A DNA stretch of 50,000 nucleotides from Symbiodinium natans (lineage: Eukaryota; Sar; Dinophyceae; Suessiales; Symbiodiniaceae). The translations under genes were made by a program, and so were the position numbers. The first letter of the stretch is position 1. Every line of letters begins with the position of its first letter. Of the stretch, positions 11,575-23,969 are shown piece by piece. The stretch spans positions 472,501 to 522,500 of the forward strand of contig CAJNDS010002123.1 of the NCBI GenBank assembly GCA_905221605.1. The letters run 5' to 3'. Under the pieces are notes generated by a model that did no database searches, was not told where the DNA came from, and saw nothing but the letters and a program-made list of their open reading frames with translations.

Positions 11575-13562
11575 GGGGCGGGGGGAAGTTGTAAGCCAAG
11601 TGAAACCAGAACATCCTACAAATCACCAAGTTGCCGTCGCCCACGACTCGGACGTGTCAGGGCCTCTACAGGGTCTGTGTTTCGTGGGCCAAGGGGTTCA
11701 TGTGCACTGACCGACCGAAGTCCGAAACCCTGAGCCCTGAACAGCCCTAAACCCTAAGCCCTCAGCCCTCAGCCCTAAGCCCTAAACCCTAAACCCTAAA
11801 CCCTAAACCCTCTTCCCTGAAAGCTAAGTTAAACTCTGAACCCCCAAACGCCCTGAACCGAAAGCTTGACCCTGGGCCGAGCCCCGCAGGCTCAATGTCC
11901 TAAACACATGGAAGGATGGGGTTTAGGGTCTAGGCTTTGGGGTTTGAGGTTTGAGGTTTAGAGTTTAAGGTTTAGGGTTTGGGGTTTGAGGTGTAGAGTT
12001 TAGGGTTTAGGGTTTAGGGTTTGGGGGTTGGGTTTTGAGGTTTAGGGTTTAGGGGGGCCTTCGAGTCTGGGCGTGAGGGCACATGAAGGACTCGGGCTAG
12101 GGACTTGGCTGGATTCTTGAGCTCTGTGATTTGGTGAGTTCTCTAGATTCGAGTCCGTTTATGGGCACCCTCATAGCTAGGGCCTAGCTAGGGGTGGCCT
12201 TGCAATGCCAACCTCGAAAGGGACACTAGTTTAGAGAAGTGACCATTCGGGATTTAGTTTGAGAATGTAGGGTTCACGTTTAGAGGTTCAGGGTTTGAGT
12301 TCTATGTAGGGTGTAGGTTTAAGCTTGACTTAGGCTTCAAGCTTCGAGGTTCGGGGCTTAAGGTCTGAGGATGGGGTTTGGAGCCTGGATCATGTTTTCC
12401 CTCAACCCTAGCCTTTTCCCAAACATCTCGGAACGTAGGCCTACTGCTGTCAGCACTCATTCTCCTCCTTCAGACCTACTCAATCCCTAATCCTTGAGCC
12501 TCCAGCCCTTGGCCCTCAAAAACGCGCTTGAACCATAAACCTAAGGATCTAAAACCTGTACCCTTAAACCCTCATGCACCAGGCCATAAACCCTAAACCC
12601 TGGAACCTTAAACCCGCATGCCCCACACCATAAACCCTAAACCCTGGAACCCTGGAACCCGAAACCCGAAACCCGAAACCCCCAAAGTAAAGACCTCCTA
12701 CAGCCGGCCTTTGTAGCGAAGCTTCAGACGCGCGTTGCCACCTCCAGCATTGAAGTACTCAATGTAGACTCCGTGAGACCCGGCGGCATAGTACCTAATG
12801 TTTGAAAAGCCGTGGCGTCTGGGTGTAGGGTTTAGGGTTTAGGGTTGAGGGTTGAGGGTTTAGGGTTTGGGGTTTAGGCTTTAAGACATGCATGGGGCTC
12901 CGGACGCTAAATCCGAAACCATCAATCCTGAGCCCACCACCCCCCAAACCCTAAACCCTCGACCCTAAACCCTAAACCTAAACCCAGCATCCCTCCCCAG
13001 AGGCTCGCATGTGTAGGGCTTTAGGGTTTGGAGTTTCAAGCAGCAGGGTTCAGGGCTCACATGCAGGGTCGGGCTGTAGTGTTTCCCAGACACTCTATTT
13101 CGGGCATTGGAGCAAGTTTGCAACGTCCAAGGCCAAGGGCCACAGGGATAATAACCGCCCCTAAACCCTAAACCCTAAACCCTAAACCCTAAACCCTAAA
13201 CCCTTGAAGCTCAGGCTTCGCCAACGAAAACATGTGCAGCATCAGATCGCCTACGACACCTCTCGGTTCTGGCTGATGAGGGCTTAGGGTATAGGTTTTA
13301 GGGTTTAGGGTTTAGGGTTTAAGGTTAGGGCTTAGGGCTTGGGGCTTAGGGTTTAGGGTTTAGGGTTTTAGGGTTTAGGGAGTTTAGGGTTTAGAGTTTA
13401 GGGTTAGGGTTTAAGGTTTGGGCTTAGGGTTTGGGGTTTAGGGTTCACTAGACTAGCCATATTGAAGGAATAAATAAGTCATACCCCAACTTAGAACCCT
13501 TAGGGGGGACCCTCCCTGCAGGTGTCTGCGCAATGAAACCAAGCAGGACTGTATTATTAGGG

Positions 13563-13680
13563 TTACTTGGCTGCACTCAGGAGGGTAGCTAAAAATTAAA
13601 CTTTTAGCTGCCTTACTAAGAAACCCAATAAACCCAAAACAGCTAAAGATCTAAAGTTACAGTAAAGTACCGCAAAGTTT
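13563..13680 (+). repeat. Dispersed repeat family G, copy 1
   Basis: Runs from ACTTGGCTGCACTCAGG to GTACCGCAAAGTTT. It matches 23,856-23,969 over most of its length, including AAATTAAACTTTTAGCTGCC and CTAAAGTTACAGTAAAG. No inverted termini are obvious. Confidence 0.7.
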
Positions 13681-14337
13681 TTTATTTTCGGGTTAGAACG
13701 ACCCCCAGATGGCGTGGCGCGTCGGTGAAGACGTGCGGATGTGCGCCGTCGTCTCATCAATGGTTCCGTCCACTTCCTCGGATTACTAAAGCCCTGAAAC
13801 GCCTGAAACCCTCACTGCTTCCCAGTTCAGAGGATTTTGAAACCCTAAACCCTAGCCCTAAACCCTAAACCCTAAACCCTAGCCCTAAACCCTAAACCCT
13901 AAAACCAAAAGGCATAAGAGTTTGCAACCTCAAGGGAAGCTAGGTCATAAACAACAAAAGGTTTAGGATTCATGGTCCCCTGAAAGATCGGTTTAGGGTT
14001 AGGGTTTAGGGTTTAGGGTTTAGGGTTTAGGGTTTAGGGTTTAGGGTTTAGGGTTTAGGGTCCCCCAAAGGTCAGGGTTCAAGGCTGTTTTGTGGCTTTT
14101 CCTCAGCCCCTGAGCTGAAGCTTCAACCCTTGGCTCCTCCACATGGCGCTTTTGTAGGTTGATTGTGGCGCTTAGGGCTTTAGGGTTTAGGGGGTAGGGT
14201 TTAGGGTTTAGGGTTTAGGGTTTAGGGTTTAGGGTTTAGGGTTTAGGGTTTAGGGTTTAGGGTTTAGGGTTTAGGGTTTAGGGTTTAGGGTTTAGGGTTT
14301 AGGGTTTAGGGTTTAGGGTTTAAGGGTTTAGAGTCTA

Positions 14338-14452
14338 GGTTGCCCAGTACCCTAGGATTAAAAAGAGTGCCCTTTTTTGCTTAAAGGGGTTTATAAGGGA
14401 ACCTACACCCCCAAAAAAGGGGAAAAAAGGGCAGTACTGGGCATCCTAGGAG
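14338..14452. mobile_element. MITE family D-like, copy 2
   Basis: TTGCCCAGTACCCTAGGA and GGGCAGTACTGGGCA arms enclose GTGCCCTTTTTTGCTTAAAG and GGGAACCTACACC. CTAGG occurs at both edges and may be a target duplication. Confidence 0.6.
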
Positions 14453-14576
14453 TAGGGTTTAGGTGGGGATAAGAAGGCCCAAGTCAACAGCCGGCCCTAG
14501 CAGGTGGCTACAAGAAATTAAGGGGGATGGCGGGGTTTGCCGGAAGAACCCAAACCCCTAAACCCTGAACAGCACT

Positions 14577-14690
14577 CTAAACCCTAAACCCTAAACCCTG
14601 AACCCTAAACCCTAAACCCTGAACCCTGAACCCTGAACCCTGAACCCTGAACCCTGAACCCTGAACCCTGAACCCTGAACTCTGAACAGC
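14577..14690 (+). repeat. CCCTGAA-variant telomere-type array
   Basis: The array starts as CCCTAAA and changes to about ten consecutive CCCTGAA units, the TTCAGGG variant on the other strand. One variant has been amplified locally, pointing to expansion in place. Confidence 0.8.
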
Positions 14691-15119
14691 AGAGGCGCTA
14701 TGACGGGCGGGTCGTCGACAGTGATGCTGCTGAACTTCCTGGGCGCTCGCTTGGACCAATGAAGAAGGGGGGCGGATTCGGGCTTACGGGTCTTCACCCT
14801 GAACCCGAACCCCTAAAACCCTAAAACGCTAAACCTTAAACCAAAAACCCTAAACCCTAAACCCCAAACCCTAAACCCTGAACCCCAAACCCTCAACAAT
14901 GAACCCTTGTAGGGCTCAGGATTCAGAGAGGGACTCGAGGGCTTTCGGGGTCTGAGGAGGCTTTTCAAAGGGATACGAGGAGGAAACCTTAGAAGGGGTC
15001 CCTGAATCTTATTCCCCTACATAACCCCTATGTATCCCTCATACACCAGGATGTAGAACTCAAGCCTTTGGTAACAGCCTGGTGATGATTGGTGCGGTCC
15101 TGAGGTTTACTGTTAGGTT

Positions 15120-18100
15120 CTAGAGGAGATAGAGGTTAGGTGAAGAGAGCTCATTTTAATTGTATTGTAAGTTCACGCACGAATACAATTACAAGGAGAG
15201 AACGTAACAAGTGAGCACGCAATAAGATCTTTGTACGCGTGCTATAATACGGGCCCAATAAGAATATTTGTATGGGGGCCCGTGTACTAATAATATAATA
15301 TAAAGTGAAGGGAATATTATTGTGAGTTTACAAGGAACGAAGTGTACGCGTGAAACGAAACAATAATATGAACGAAACCAGGGAGAGAGCGGTTAACCTT
15401 TACTTTTCCTTTCGTGCACCATCAATCTCATGACACCTTAACCTCTGTCTCTAGGAGTTAATCTGTTGAGTCGTGAAGGTAACAGCCAGGATGAGAGAAT
15501 GAGGGTGAAAAGGGCCAAATAAGAAGTCCTTTAAAGGGGCCCTTTTCATCTCCCTGAATTCGTGCGGTTAACAGGTTCATGATGACACGGGTGAACGAGA
15601 GAACGAGGTTAAGTTACGCACTCATGACAGGCCACCTTAGTGATTTTCATTCACTCCGTTCATATTATTCATGCGTCGCTTCACTCCTTATAATAATATT
15701 ACGAAGTGAATTACAATCATAAGGTTTTATAAGGAAGGAGTGAACAGGTGAACGCATGACGCATGAAAACCGTAATGATTGTATGAACGAAGTGAACACG
15801 CCGTGCACATTATTATTTCGCTTATTCGCACGGCCCCCACACTCTATTAATATGTCCCGGGCATTTACTACTATCTTTATATGCGCCCGGGAAAACGAAG
15901 TGTGTTACGTTCACGCTTATATTAATTTCATGCGTTCATTCACTCTGCTCATTCGCTTATAAATTAATATAATGTGTTTTCAGTTTTAACATTATTAATG
16001 GTGTGTGAAGAGAGCGGAGTGCGTGAATAAGCGAATGAATAAAGTACGAAGAGAATATTTTAATGGCGTTTTGTAATGAATGAAAAGGAAGAACGAAAAC
16101 GCCCATTAAAATATGAACGCAGTGAGACAGGATTTTGGAAGAGGAAATCATTTGTAACCGCTAGAAAGAACTGGGTGATGAATCCAAGGGTCTAGAACTG
16201 TGGGCAAAAGACCTAAATTAATTTTATATTCAAAATTGAATGCGTGAGGAATGCGTGCGTCCTGGCGTCCTTACCATTACATTTATCTGTTCATGCGCTC
16301 TTCATTCTTATTATCGTGAGCGCAACACAGATAAAAAGTATAATGTGAAGAGATTAGAGAAAGAAGTAAGAAGAAGAGAAAAGAATATAATGCGTGCTCA
16401 CTTCATTCTTAACTTAATTATGCACGCATGTAATATAGAATGAAATAAAGTGTGCGCACCAATATTCTTTTTATCGTGCGCTTATAATCTTTGCGTATTT
16501 GGTCTAGAAACTTCTCTAATGTCAATATTAACAGAATTAATATTGATTCTCGCGACAAGAAATTTCTAAACTAATAAAATTGTAAATGAAATTAGTGAAC
16601 ACAATGAGCGTGAAATCATTTTATTCGCGCATCACTCACTGCGTGCTCTCATTCGTTCGCTTATTATGTTCACTTACCACTTTATTATTATTATATCCGC
16701 GCGCTTATTCGCTTATCCGCACAAGAACTCCTATTATAAGCGTGTGAATGAAGGCAGCAAAAACCCCCACTTCGTTCTCTTCTTCACTGTAATTATTATA
16801 ATAGTGCTCGCTTGTTGGGTGAATGAGTAAGCGATCGCAGACATGACCCAGAAATTAGCTAATGCACGACATCTCATTTAAATAGTGAGTCATGAAGGAG
16901 ATAAAATGTAGGATTCACGCGGTCGCTCCTTTCATCGCTTTCTTGTAATCCTGTAGCACATGCATGCGTCTTGTAGGGGCTAGAATTATATTGCAAGTGT
17001 ACGCACCAATCATTCACAGGGGCACGGTTAACCCTTAATAGTACGTCTTTAACCACACACTTGTATCCCTTTCCTGTAGATGACCGCAAGATAATAGTTT
17101 ATGAGTGGTTTTCTTGGTGGATTGGTTTCGTTCAGTAGTTTTCCCCATTAATGCTTCCCTTTTCCACAATCAATTAGTATTATCCTGTGAGCACCCTTCA
17201 TGCGGCATTAAAACGTATCATCGTGAGGCCCACAGAATTCTTGTATTCACGTGTCATGCATTTAATAGAGTTTCCTTATGCAGTAATCCCCTAATTATAA
17301 GCCCCAATATTGTTCTTTCACAGACAAATATTATATTATCACTGTCCTCACGGGCTAACTTATGATTGAATGACGCACACATTAATAATGTAATGTCGAA
17401 CATGGGCTAATAACCCTTATTATTACGGTAATAAACTAAGTGAACACACCAGACAAAGGATTTTATTGTGTTTACGCGCTACACCAATATTCTTACAAGC
17501 CTTTTAAATGGAGAAATGAGTGTATGAGTGAATGCAACTAACTAAACGTGAAATTTAATCATAAAATCTCCTTAAAAGCCCGGCCGTGCAGTGAAACGAA
17601 TGAATCCCCCACGAAGTAAACCGCATTAAATCACCCTTTCCTGCAGTATTCATTCTAATGGTTTCACGGACGGATTTTATGGACGCCATCAACTTTGTGC
17701 CCTTGTTGACAGATTATTAAAGGAGCCGTCTAATGTCTCATTGAAATGCAATTAGAAAATGAATAGAATGTACGAAGTTTAGAGATGCATTCGCTTGTAC
17801 TAATTCAATGATTGGTTTAGTTACTAATTTAATATGGAAAGAATGTAATGTTAAGTGAATTTACGGAAAAGCCCAATTAATTCCCCCGTCCTTTGTTCAT
17901 CCGTCCCTTGTCTGCCAATATTATAAGGAGAGAGTTAATGGTCAAAGAACTAATATTCACTACAACTTTAATTCTATTCGCCCGTAAAATATTATTAAAG
18001 GGCGGGCTAATGATCAACCAAGACAGTAAATTTAAGGTGGAATGAATGTACGGTTTAGGCTGTCCAAAAGTCCGGGAAAGAACGGTCAATGTTGGGTTAT

Positions 18101-18700
18101 CTTGTAAACGCACGTCATTAGGATATGATTGTTGCCCCTAGAATAAGACCCTTGTAAGCCCATGTAAACCTTTCACTGGCGGCCAACAAACTAAGTGGGG
18201 AATTCATGATCTTGGAATCCAAATGAATGAATCCTGCGTCCGGGTCTTTAAGTTAGCGCATAAATGCATGACATGTGTTCACTCGGTCCTATAATCTGTT
18301 TACACGGTGCGATCGCTTACTCACTCACGAAGTCACTTAAAAGAGCGTTCTTGCTACATCCGTGAATTTAACTAGTGATTGAAGTTCACCTTGTAAAACT
18401 AATAAAGATATTATAATTGAGTTCATTCATATGTTCATTCGCTTTATCTTATTCTTATTACGTGTGAAGAGAACAACATGAAGGTGATAAAGGAGTGAAT
18501 CACTAATTATATTGCATTTACTACTGCTTTCATTCTATTATCTTCTTCTATCACTTACAATCACAACTTTTGAAATTAATAAACTACGGGCGTTTTCCTC
18601 TCAACTTTGTATATACAGTGTATTTATGTATATAGAGAGAGTATATAGTCTACCGCTTCTAGTATATAATATCTAGTCTGTGATATACAAAAAAAGTTAT
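15120..18700. other. AT-rich island without telomere-type repeat
   Basis: For about 3.6 kb there is no TTTAGGG/CCCTAAA unit, whereas flanking DNA has one every few hundred bases. The base composition turns AT-rich with recurring words such as GTGAACG, CGAACGAAGTG, ATTATTAT and GCGTGC. Open frames stay under about 90 codons on both strands and none is recognised. There are local palindromes, such as GGGCCC arms near 15,258 and 15,285. An organelle-derived insert is possible, but no organelle gene was identified. Confidence 0.6.
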
Positions 18701-19800
18701 GTAGGCAACTTTCCGCAATGAGCGACTGACTTGTGGAAGGTCTGAGTCTGTGGCGGATGTGACATCCTCACGCTCCGAAGCCTCAAGCCATGAGGCAAGC
18801 CCTTCAAGACATCACCTCGAAGATCCTCGGGCCCACTGGGATCCTGGCTACCCACTCTGCCACCGCCTGCGTGCCTCCAGCAAGAAGGGCCGAATCAGCT
18901 TACAGCCAGACATGTGAGACTGTAGTCCCCGGCTTGGGCCCATCTCGAAGCCCATGGCACTTTCTGCCTTTGCACCTGGTTGCGTTCGGATCGTATGAGA
19001 AGCAAGATCCAGAGCGCTTCGCAACTAGGGCTGCTGCGCAGCTCCTCACCAACACTGCCTTGCGAACTGACTGTGTCATGAGGGCACCCATGCTACTCCG
19101 GCTAGTTGCTTAACGCTGGCAGGCTACAGCACGCAGGCCTGCGTTGGAAAGTTCCTCCACCAGGACCTTCCTTGCCACGTGCAATTTGTGGCATTGAAAC
19201 ATTCTTCGACGACGACTGTGCTTCAGCGCAGAATGAGGAACATCCACAGCAGCAACGAACCATGGTTTGTAAAGTGGCTGCCGACCACGGCCTTCACTGA
19301 GGATGATCCCCCCCCCACCCCCTCCCAGCCCTTAGTTCATTTCCTGGCCCAGGTTGCTTCCAAGGTCATGCCCCGACCAGCTTCTTGCTCCTTCCAGAAA
19401 CTGGATCTTGAAAGTCTGTGGACCCGCCCACCTGGCTCTGCTTCCCTCGTGCCTTATGTTCAATCTTTCAACATGAAAGATATGTTTAAATCAGTTATAC
19501 AAATCATAGGTATGAAAAATACAGTTTTGCCATGATCAGTACAACTACTATCAATATAATTGACAGGCAATCTACCACATGCTGCAGAAAACCACTTTAA
19601 AGGAGGTAAGGGACCATATTAAGGGCCCATGTACCTGCCCTTTAATTTGCCTTATGTAGTCTCTATATACCGAAGTACCGAAGTAGCCCCCTTCGCTAGC
19701 CCTAAGGTCCTAGAAAGGGTCCCTCTATACTTCCCACAGATTCCAAGAAAAAAACATTCCTTGGAGTTTGTTAGATACCTCACAGCGCAGCGAACTCCTA
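18700..19800. other. GC-richer single-copy-looking segment, no recognised gene
   Basis: This stretch is free of telomere-type arrays. It has moderately long open frames on both strands: 18,790-19,113 and 19,179-19,535 plus, 18,900-19,091 minus. The minus frame has a Cys/His-rich segment (CFSYDPNATRCKGRKCHG) that faintly resembles a zinc-binding motif. The base composition is close to that of the beta-helix exons. No family could be assigned; gene remnant or unidentified exons are possible. Confidence 0.3.
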
Positions 19801-20904
19801 TTGGGCCTGCACCCTAACTCAACCCCCAAACCCTTGAGGCCTACATCTAACTCTAACCCCCAAATGCACTAAACAAAAACTGAATCCCCAGACCCTATAA
19901 ACCCCAAAGCCCCTAAGCACCAAAACCCGACACCCTAAGCCGAACCCTATGTTACAAACCCCAAAGCTCTAAACTCACAACCCCTACACCCTCATCCCGA
20001 AACCCTAAACTCCAAGCCCCTACCAGGATGGGTTCTTGGGCCTGAGAACCCCCACAGTCTACCCCGTAAAGGCCCAAAAATTTACGTAGTTCTAGGGTCT
20101 ACTAGGGTTTAGGGTTTAGGGTTTAGGGGTTGAGGGTTTAGGGTTTAGGGTTATCGTCCTGGTAAGCCCCGAAGACCTGGACTTCGCTGAGTCAGGGCCA
20201 GGCTTCAGGCGCGCCCCATCCCGGAAGTCCAACTCCTGGGGTTAGTTTAGGGTTTAGGGTTTAGGGTTTAGGGTTTAGGGTTTAGGGTTCAGGGTTTAGG
20301 GTTTAGGGTTTAGGGTTTAGGGTTTAGGGTTCAGGGTTCAGGGTTTAGGATTCAGGGTTTGGGGCTTCGGTCTAGCAGGGCTTCGAGGGTCTGTAGGGTT
20401 TTCCAGACATTCTCCGGCTTGTAGGGCTTCGCGGCGTTTTTGTTTGCTAAAGAGCCGGGCTTGTAGGAATTCGATATAGAGCTTCTCAGACTATAGGGTC
20501 TCTATTCTGGTTATATGCTCAGAGAAGGCATATAGGGCAAACGGTTTGAAGGTTTAGGGTCTTTAAGATTCAGGCGATGCAGGGTGCGAGGTTTTTCATG
20601 TTGTGGGTGTGGATGGGCGGTGGGCGGCGGTCGGAGGGAGGTTTTGGAGGAGGAAGGACACTATAAGGGGAAAATCCCAAAACTGGGCTCTAAAACCCCC
20701 AAAACCTGAACCACTTTTCAGGTGGACGCTTAAGAAGTTACCCTCAACCCTGTTGTCGAGTATGCAATCTCGGGGCTCACCCGTTCATACTCTACGCTCA
20801 GTTTTTCGTACTGAGGGTCCAAGCCATGAGCGGCTGTGAATTGCAAATGGCCCCCGGGTCGCGGCGTGTACCCAGGATCCATTCTGAACTTACCGTTGGT
20901 TAGC

Positions 20905-21080
20905 AAGGAATGAGGGAATTAAGGGCCTATATATACCCTTTAAGGGATTCTATACGGTACCTATATATATATATATATACCCTTTAAGGGATTCTATAGG
21001 GTACCTATATACATACATATATATATATATATCCTTTAGGGGATTATATAGGGTACCTCCTTCCCCATTCCCATACTAGT
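20905..21080. mobile_element. MITE family E, copy 1, with internal duplication and TA tracts
   Basis: AAGGAATGAGGGAATTAAGGG at the left is mirrored by CCTTCCCCATTCCCAT at the right. The segment CCTTTAAGGGATTCTATA followed by GGTACC occurs three times, separated by (TA)n runs that have expanded. Confidence 0.6.
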
Positions 21081-21687
21081 CAACAGTAATTGGCTGCACA
21101 AGAGATCGCATCGATCGATTTCTCGCATCTCGTAGGCCGCTTGCAAAGTGATCGCCCGACTCTGTTAGGGTTTAGGGTTTAGGGTTTCGGGTTTAGGGTT
21201 TAGGGTTTAGGGTGTAGGGTTAAGGGCTAAGGGTTCAGGGTTCAGGGTTCAGGGTTCAGGGTTGAGGGTTTAGGGTTTAGGGTTTAGGGTTTAGCGTTTA
21301 GGGTTTAGGGTTTAGGGTTTAGCGGAGCCAGACTGCAACTTCGTCGGGCGCCTGGCATCCCTACATGGCCTGGGTTTCTATTGCGGAAGAACTGTAGCAG
21401 GGTGAAGTTTAGGGTGTAGGGTTTAGGGTTTAGGGTTTAGGGTTTAGGGTTTAGGGTTTAGGGTTTAGGGTTTAGGGTTTAGGGTTTAGGGTTTAGGCAG
21501 GTTGAGAAGGCTTAGGGCAGAAGCTCGTTTTGTGTGCTGTGGCGTACTCAGGATTGCTCCTGCTTGTGCACTCTTAAATGTCCGAGGTCTGTGTTCTAAA
21601 CCCTAAACCCTAAACCCAAAACCCTAAGCCCTAAACCCTAAACCCTAAGCCCTAAACCCTAAGCCCTAAACCCTAAACCCTAAACCC

Positions 21688-21809
21688 TACAAGGAAGGGC
21701 CCCCGCCAGTTCTAAGTAGCGTTATAAGGACCCTAACTTGGGTTACAAGGCTCCTCACTTAGGTTAGAAGTCCCTTAACTACAGTTACTCTTGTCAGGTG
21801 GGCCCTTGC
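21688..21809. mobile_element. MITE family A, copy 4 (reverse orientation)
   Basis: Starts TACAAGGAAGGGCCC directly after a CCCTAAA array. The interior reads as the reverse of copy 1: CTTAGGTTAGAAGTCCC and AACTACAGTTA. Confidence 0.65.
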
Positions 21810-22975
21810 GTGGGTTTAAGGTGCCAGGTTTCGACAAAAATGGGCTGGGAGTTGGAAGCCTTGGGATTGGGATCGAGGGCTGGGGGTCTGAGGGTTTCGG
21901 GTATAAGCAGTGTTATAAGGGCCCTCAATATGCTTAGAAGCGAACCCTAAACCCTAAACATTTAGCGCCCTAAACCCAAAACCCAAAGTAATTTACGTGA
22001 TAGGTGTGTTATTCGAGGGGCGAAGGAATAAGAGCCCGCAGTCGAGATGGTCAGTATGGTGGCGAACTGGGCTGCGAAGGGGGTCGTTTGCCTTGGCACG
22101 GTTACTGGGTTAGGGCTTAGGGTTTAGGGTTGAGGGTTGAGGGTTTAGGGTTTAGGGGAATTTCGAGCCTACAAGGAGCCCAGAAGTAGAGTTTTAATTG
22201 GGTTAGAAGTACCATAACATGAGGTTCTCAAACCCTGCTAAGTCCAGTTGATACTTGACTCCCTTACCCCCCCGCCCCCCCCCCCCCCACCCCTAAACCC
22301 TAAACCCTTGGCCCCAAACCCTGAAACCTCAAAATCAAAACCCGCACCCTAAGCCTCGAACCTTCAACCGTCAATCCACAACCCGAGTCATGAGCGCTCT
22401 GCACAGCACTGCAGAGCTTTTTGGAATCATGCTTTCGGGCTGATGGTTCAAGACGGCACGGCCCAGGCCTTTAGTCGAAGGGTTTAGGGGGTCAGGTACT
22501 CCATAGACCACAGGTTTGGGAAGAGAGAAAAGGAGGCGACGTTTTTGGATGAGGCTGGGTCGAGGAGGGCTTGTGGTGGCTTTTGCCTGCGTGGGCGATG
22601 CATGCTCCGACTTTGCTGGGATCGTTGGCAAAAGGGCTTGGGGGGTGGGGGGGGGGGAGTTTTGCACATGCAGGAAGTAGCTTGAGGCCGAGGTCGGCGA
22701 GGAAACGGTATTAAAATGCCCGAAGCCCTGAACACTAAACTCTAAACCCTAAATCCCAAACCCTCAACCCTAAACTCTAAACCCTGAATCCCAAACCCTA
22801 AGCCCGAAACTCTGAACCCTAACTCCCTCCCAAACCCTAAACCCCAAACCCTAAACCCTAAACTCTAAACTCTAAACCAAGAACCCGACGATGGTGCATG
22901 GCAAGCCGCCCACTGAAGTCGGAATTCTCGAACGCCAGGGTGGCAACCGTTGCGGTGTCATTGGGTGTGCGGTAC

Positions 22976-23060
22976 GGCAGGTCCTTGGCAAGACCGGGTT
23001 CGTTTAGGGTTTAGGGTTTAGGGTTTAGGATTTGTGGCAGGTCCTTGAGAATGACCGGTT
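22976..23060. repeat. TTTAGGG array flanked by 25-bp direct repeats
   Basis: Left flank 22,976-23,000 and right flank 23,036-23,060 both start GGCAGGTCCTTG and end GACCGG followed by TT, with a few substitutions between. About four TTTAGGG units separate them. Confidence 0.75.
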
Positions 23061-23748
23061 ATAGTGTTTATAGGGTTTATAGGGGTTTAGAGGTTGCATA
23101 GGGTTTAGAGGGTGAGGGTTTTGACTAAACAGCATGGGGTTAAGACGAGGCTCTTAAAGGGGGCTTTAGATAAAGTGCATATAGGGGTTTGTTGGGTTAT
23201 AGGGGTTAGGCCCGTTCCCCCCCCCCTCCCCCCCCCAGTCTTGGTGTGGGGTTGCTAAATTTTGAACTCTAATCTCTTCTCCTCGCCCAAGCCCAGGGCG
23301 CACCCCCCAGGGTGCCCAACCCCAGGGTGCCGAACCCCAGGGTCGAACCCTTAAGGGTTTAGGGTTTAGGGTTTAGGGTTTAGGGTTTAGGGTTTAGGGA
23401 TTGGTCAAACGAAAAGGATAGCTCCTTCGGCGTGCTGCATGGGGCTTCAATAGGACCCCGCATGCCTGAGTTCCTCAAACAGGGGGTTGTATGAGTTGAG
23501 ACCGAACCTTATGTCACTAGACGTCAGGAAACGAAATCCTTCTAAAGGGGCTTCCGCGCGTAGCTTGTGGTTGGGGTCAGGTGCTTCGTTGAGAGCAGAG
23601 GAAGTATAGGGCTTAGGATGTGTAGATCTTTGGGCACATGGCTCCAGGCCAGGCACCCACCCGAAACCCAAAACTCTAAACCCTAAAACCGAACCCTGAA
23701 CCCTGAACCCTAAACCCCACAATCAACATCGAGCATGGTCGCAGAAAG

Positions 23749-23859
23749 CAATATAGGAGGCGTAATAATTATTAATAGTATTCCCTCAGGGTCCCTTTAC
23801 AGTTATACTATAATAACCCCCCAGAACCCAATTCCAATCATTCAGGCCCCTATATTACC
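23749..23859. mobile_element. MITE family I, copy 2
   Basis: Left end CAATATAGGAGGCG and right end GGCCCCTATATTACC are inverted. The interior has TATTCCCTCAGGGTCCCTT and TTATACTATAATAACCCCCC. The family G repeat begins at its right end. Confidence 0.6.
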
Positions 23860-23969
23860 TTGGCTGCACTTGGGTAGCTATAAATTAAACTTTTGGCTGC
23901 CTGATTAAGCAGCCTAGTAAACCCAAAAAGGCTAAGGATCTAAAGTTACAGTAAAGCACCACAAAGTTT
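23856..23969 (+). repeat. Dispersed repeat family G, copy 2
   Basis: Runs from CCTTGGCTGCACTTGGG to GCACCACAAAGTTTC, same orientation as copy 1. It follows directly on family I copy 2. Confidence 0.7.

Larger units (their letters stand above)
9600..15120. repeat. Repeat-rich spacer with a quieter stretch at 10,800-11,700
   Basis: Arrays lie at 9,615-9,662, 10,476-10,513, 11,740-11,812, 11,920-12,060 (degenerate), 13,163-13,205, 13,280-13,445 (degenerate), 13,845-13,905, 13,992-14,062, 14,178-14,330 (about 20 units) and 14,577-14,690. A diverged 40-bp tandem pair is at 12,573-12,661. The 10,800-11,700 stretch is nearly repeat-free but no protein is recognised. Confidence 0.7.

Noticed and set aside
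14577-14797. Frames with repeated GFRVQGS or LNPKP peptides, also seen elsewhere
   Set aside because: These peptides are translations of CCCTGAA/CCCTAAA repeats and carry no coding signal.
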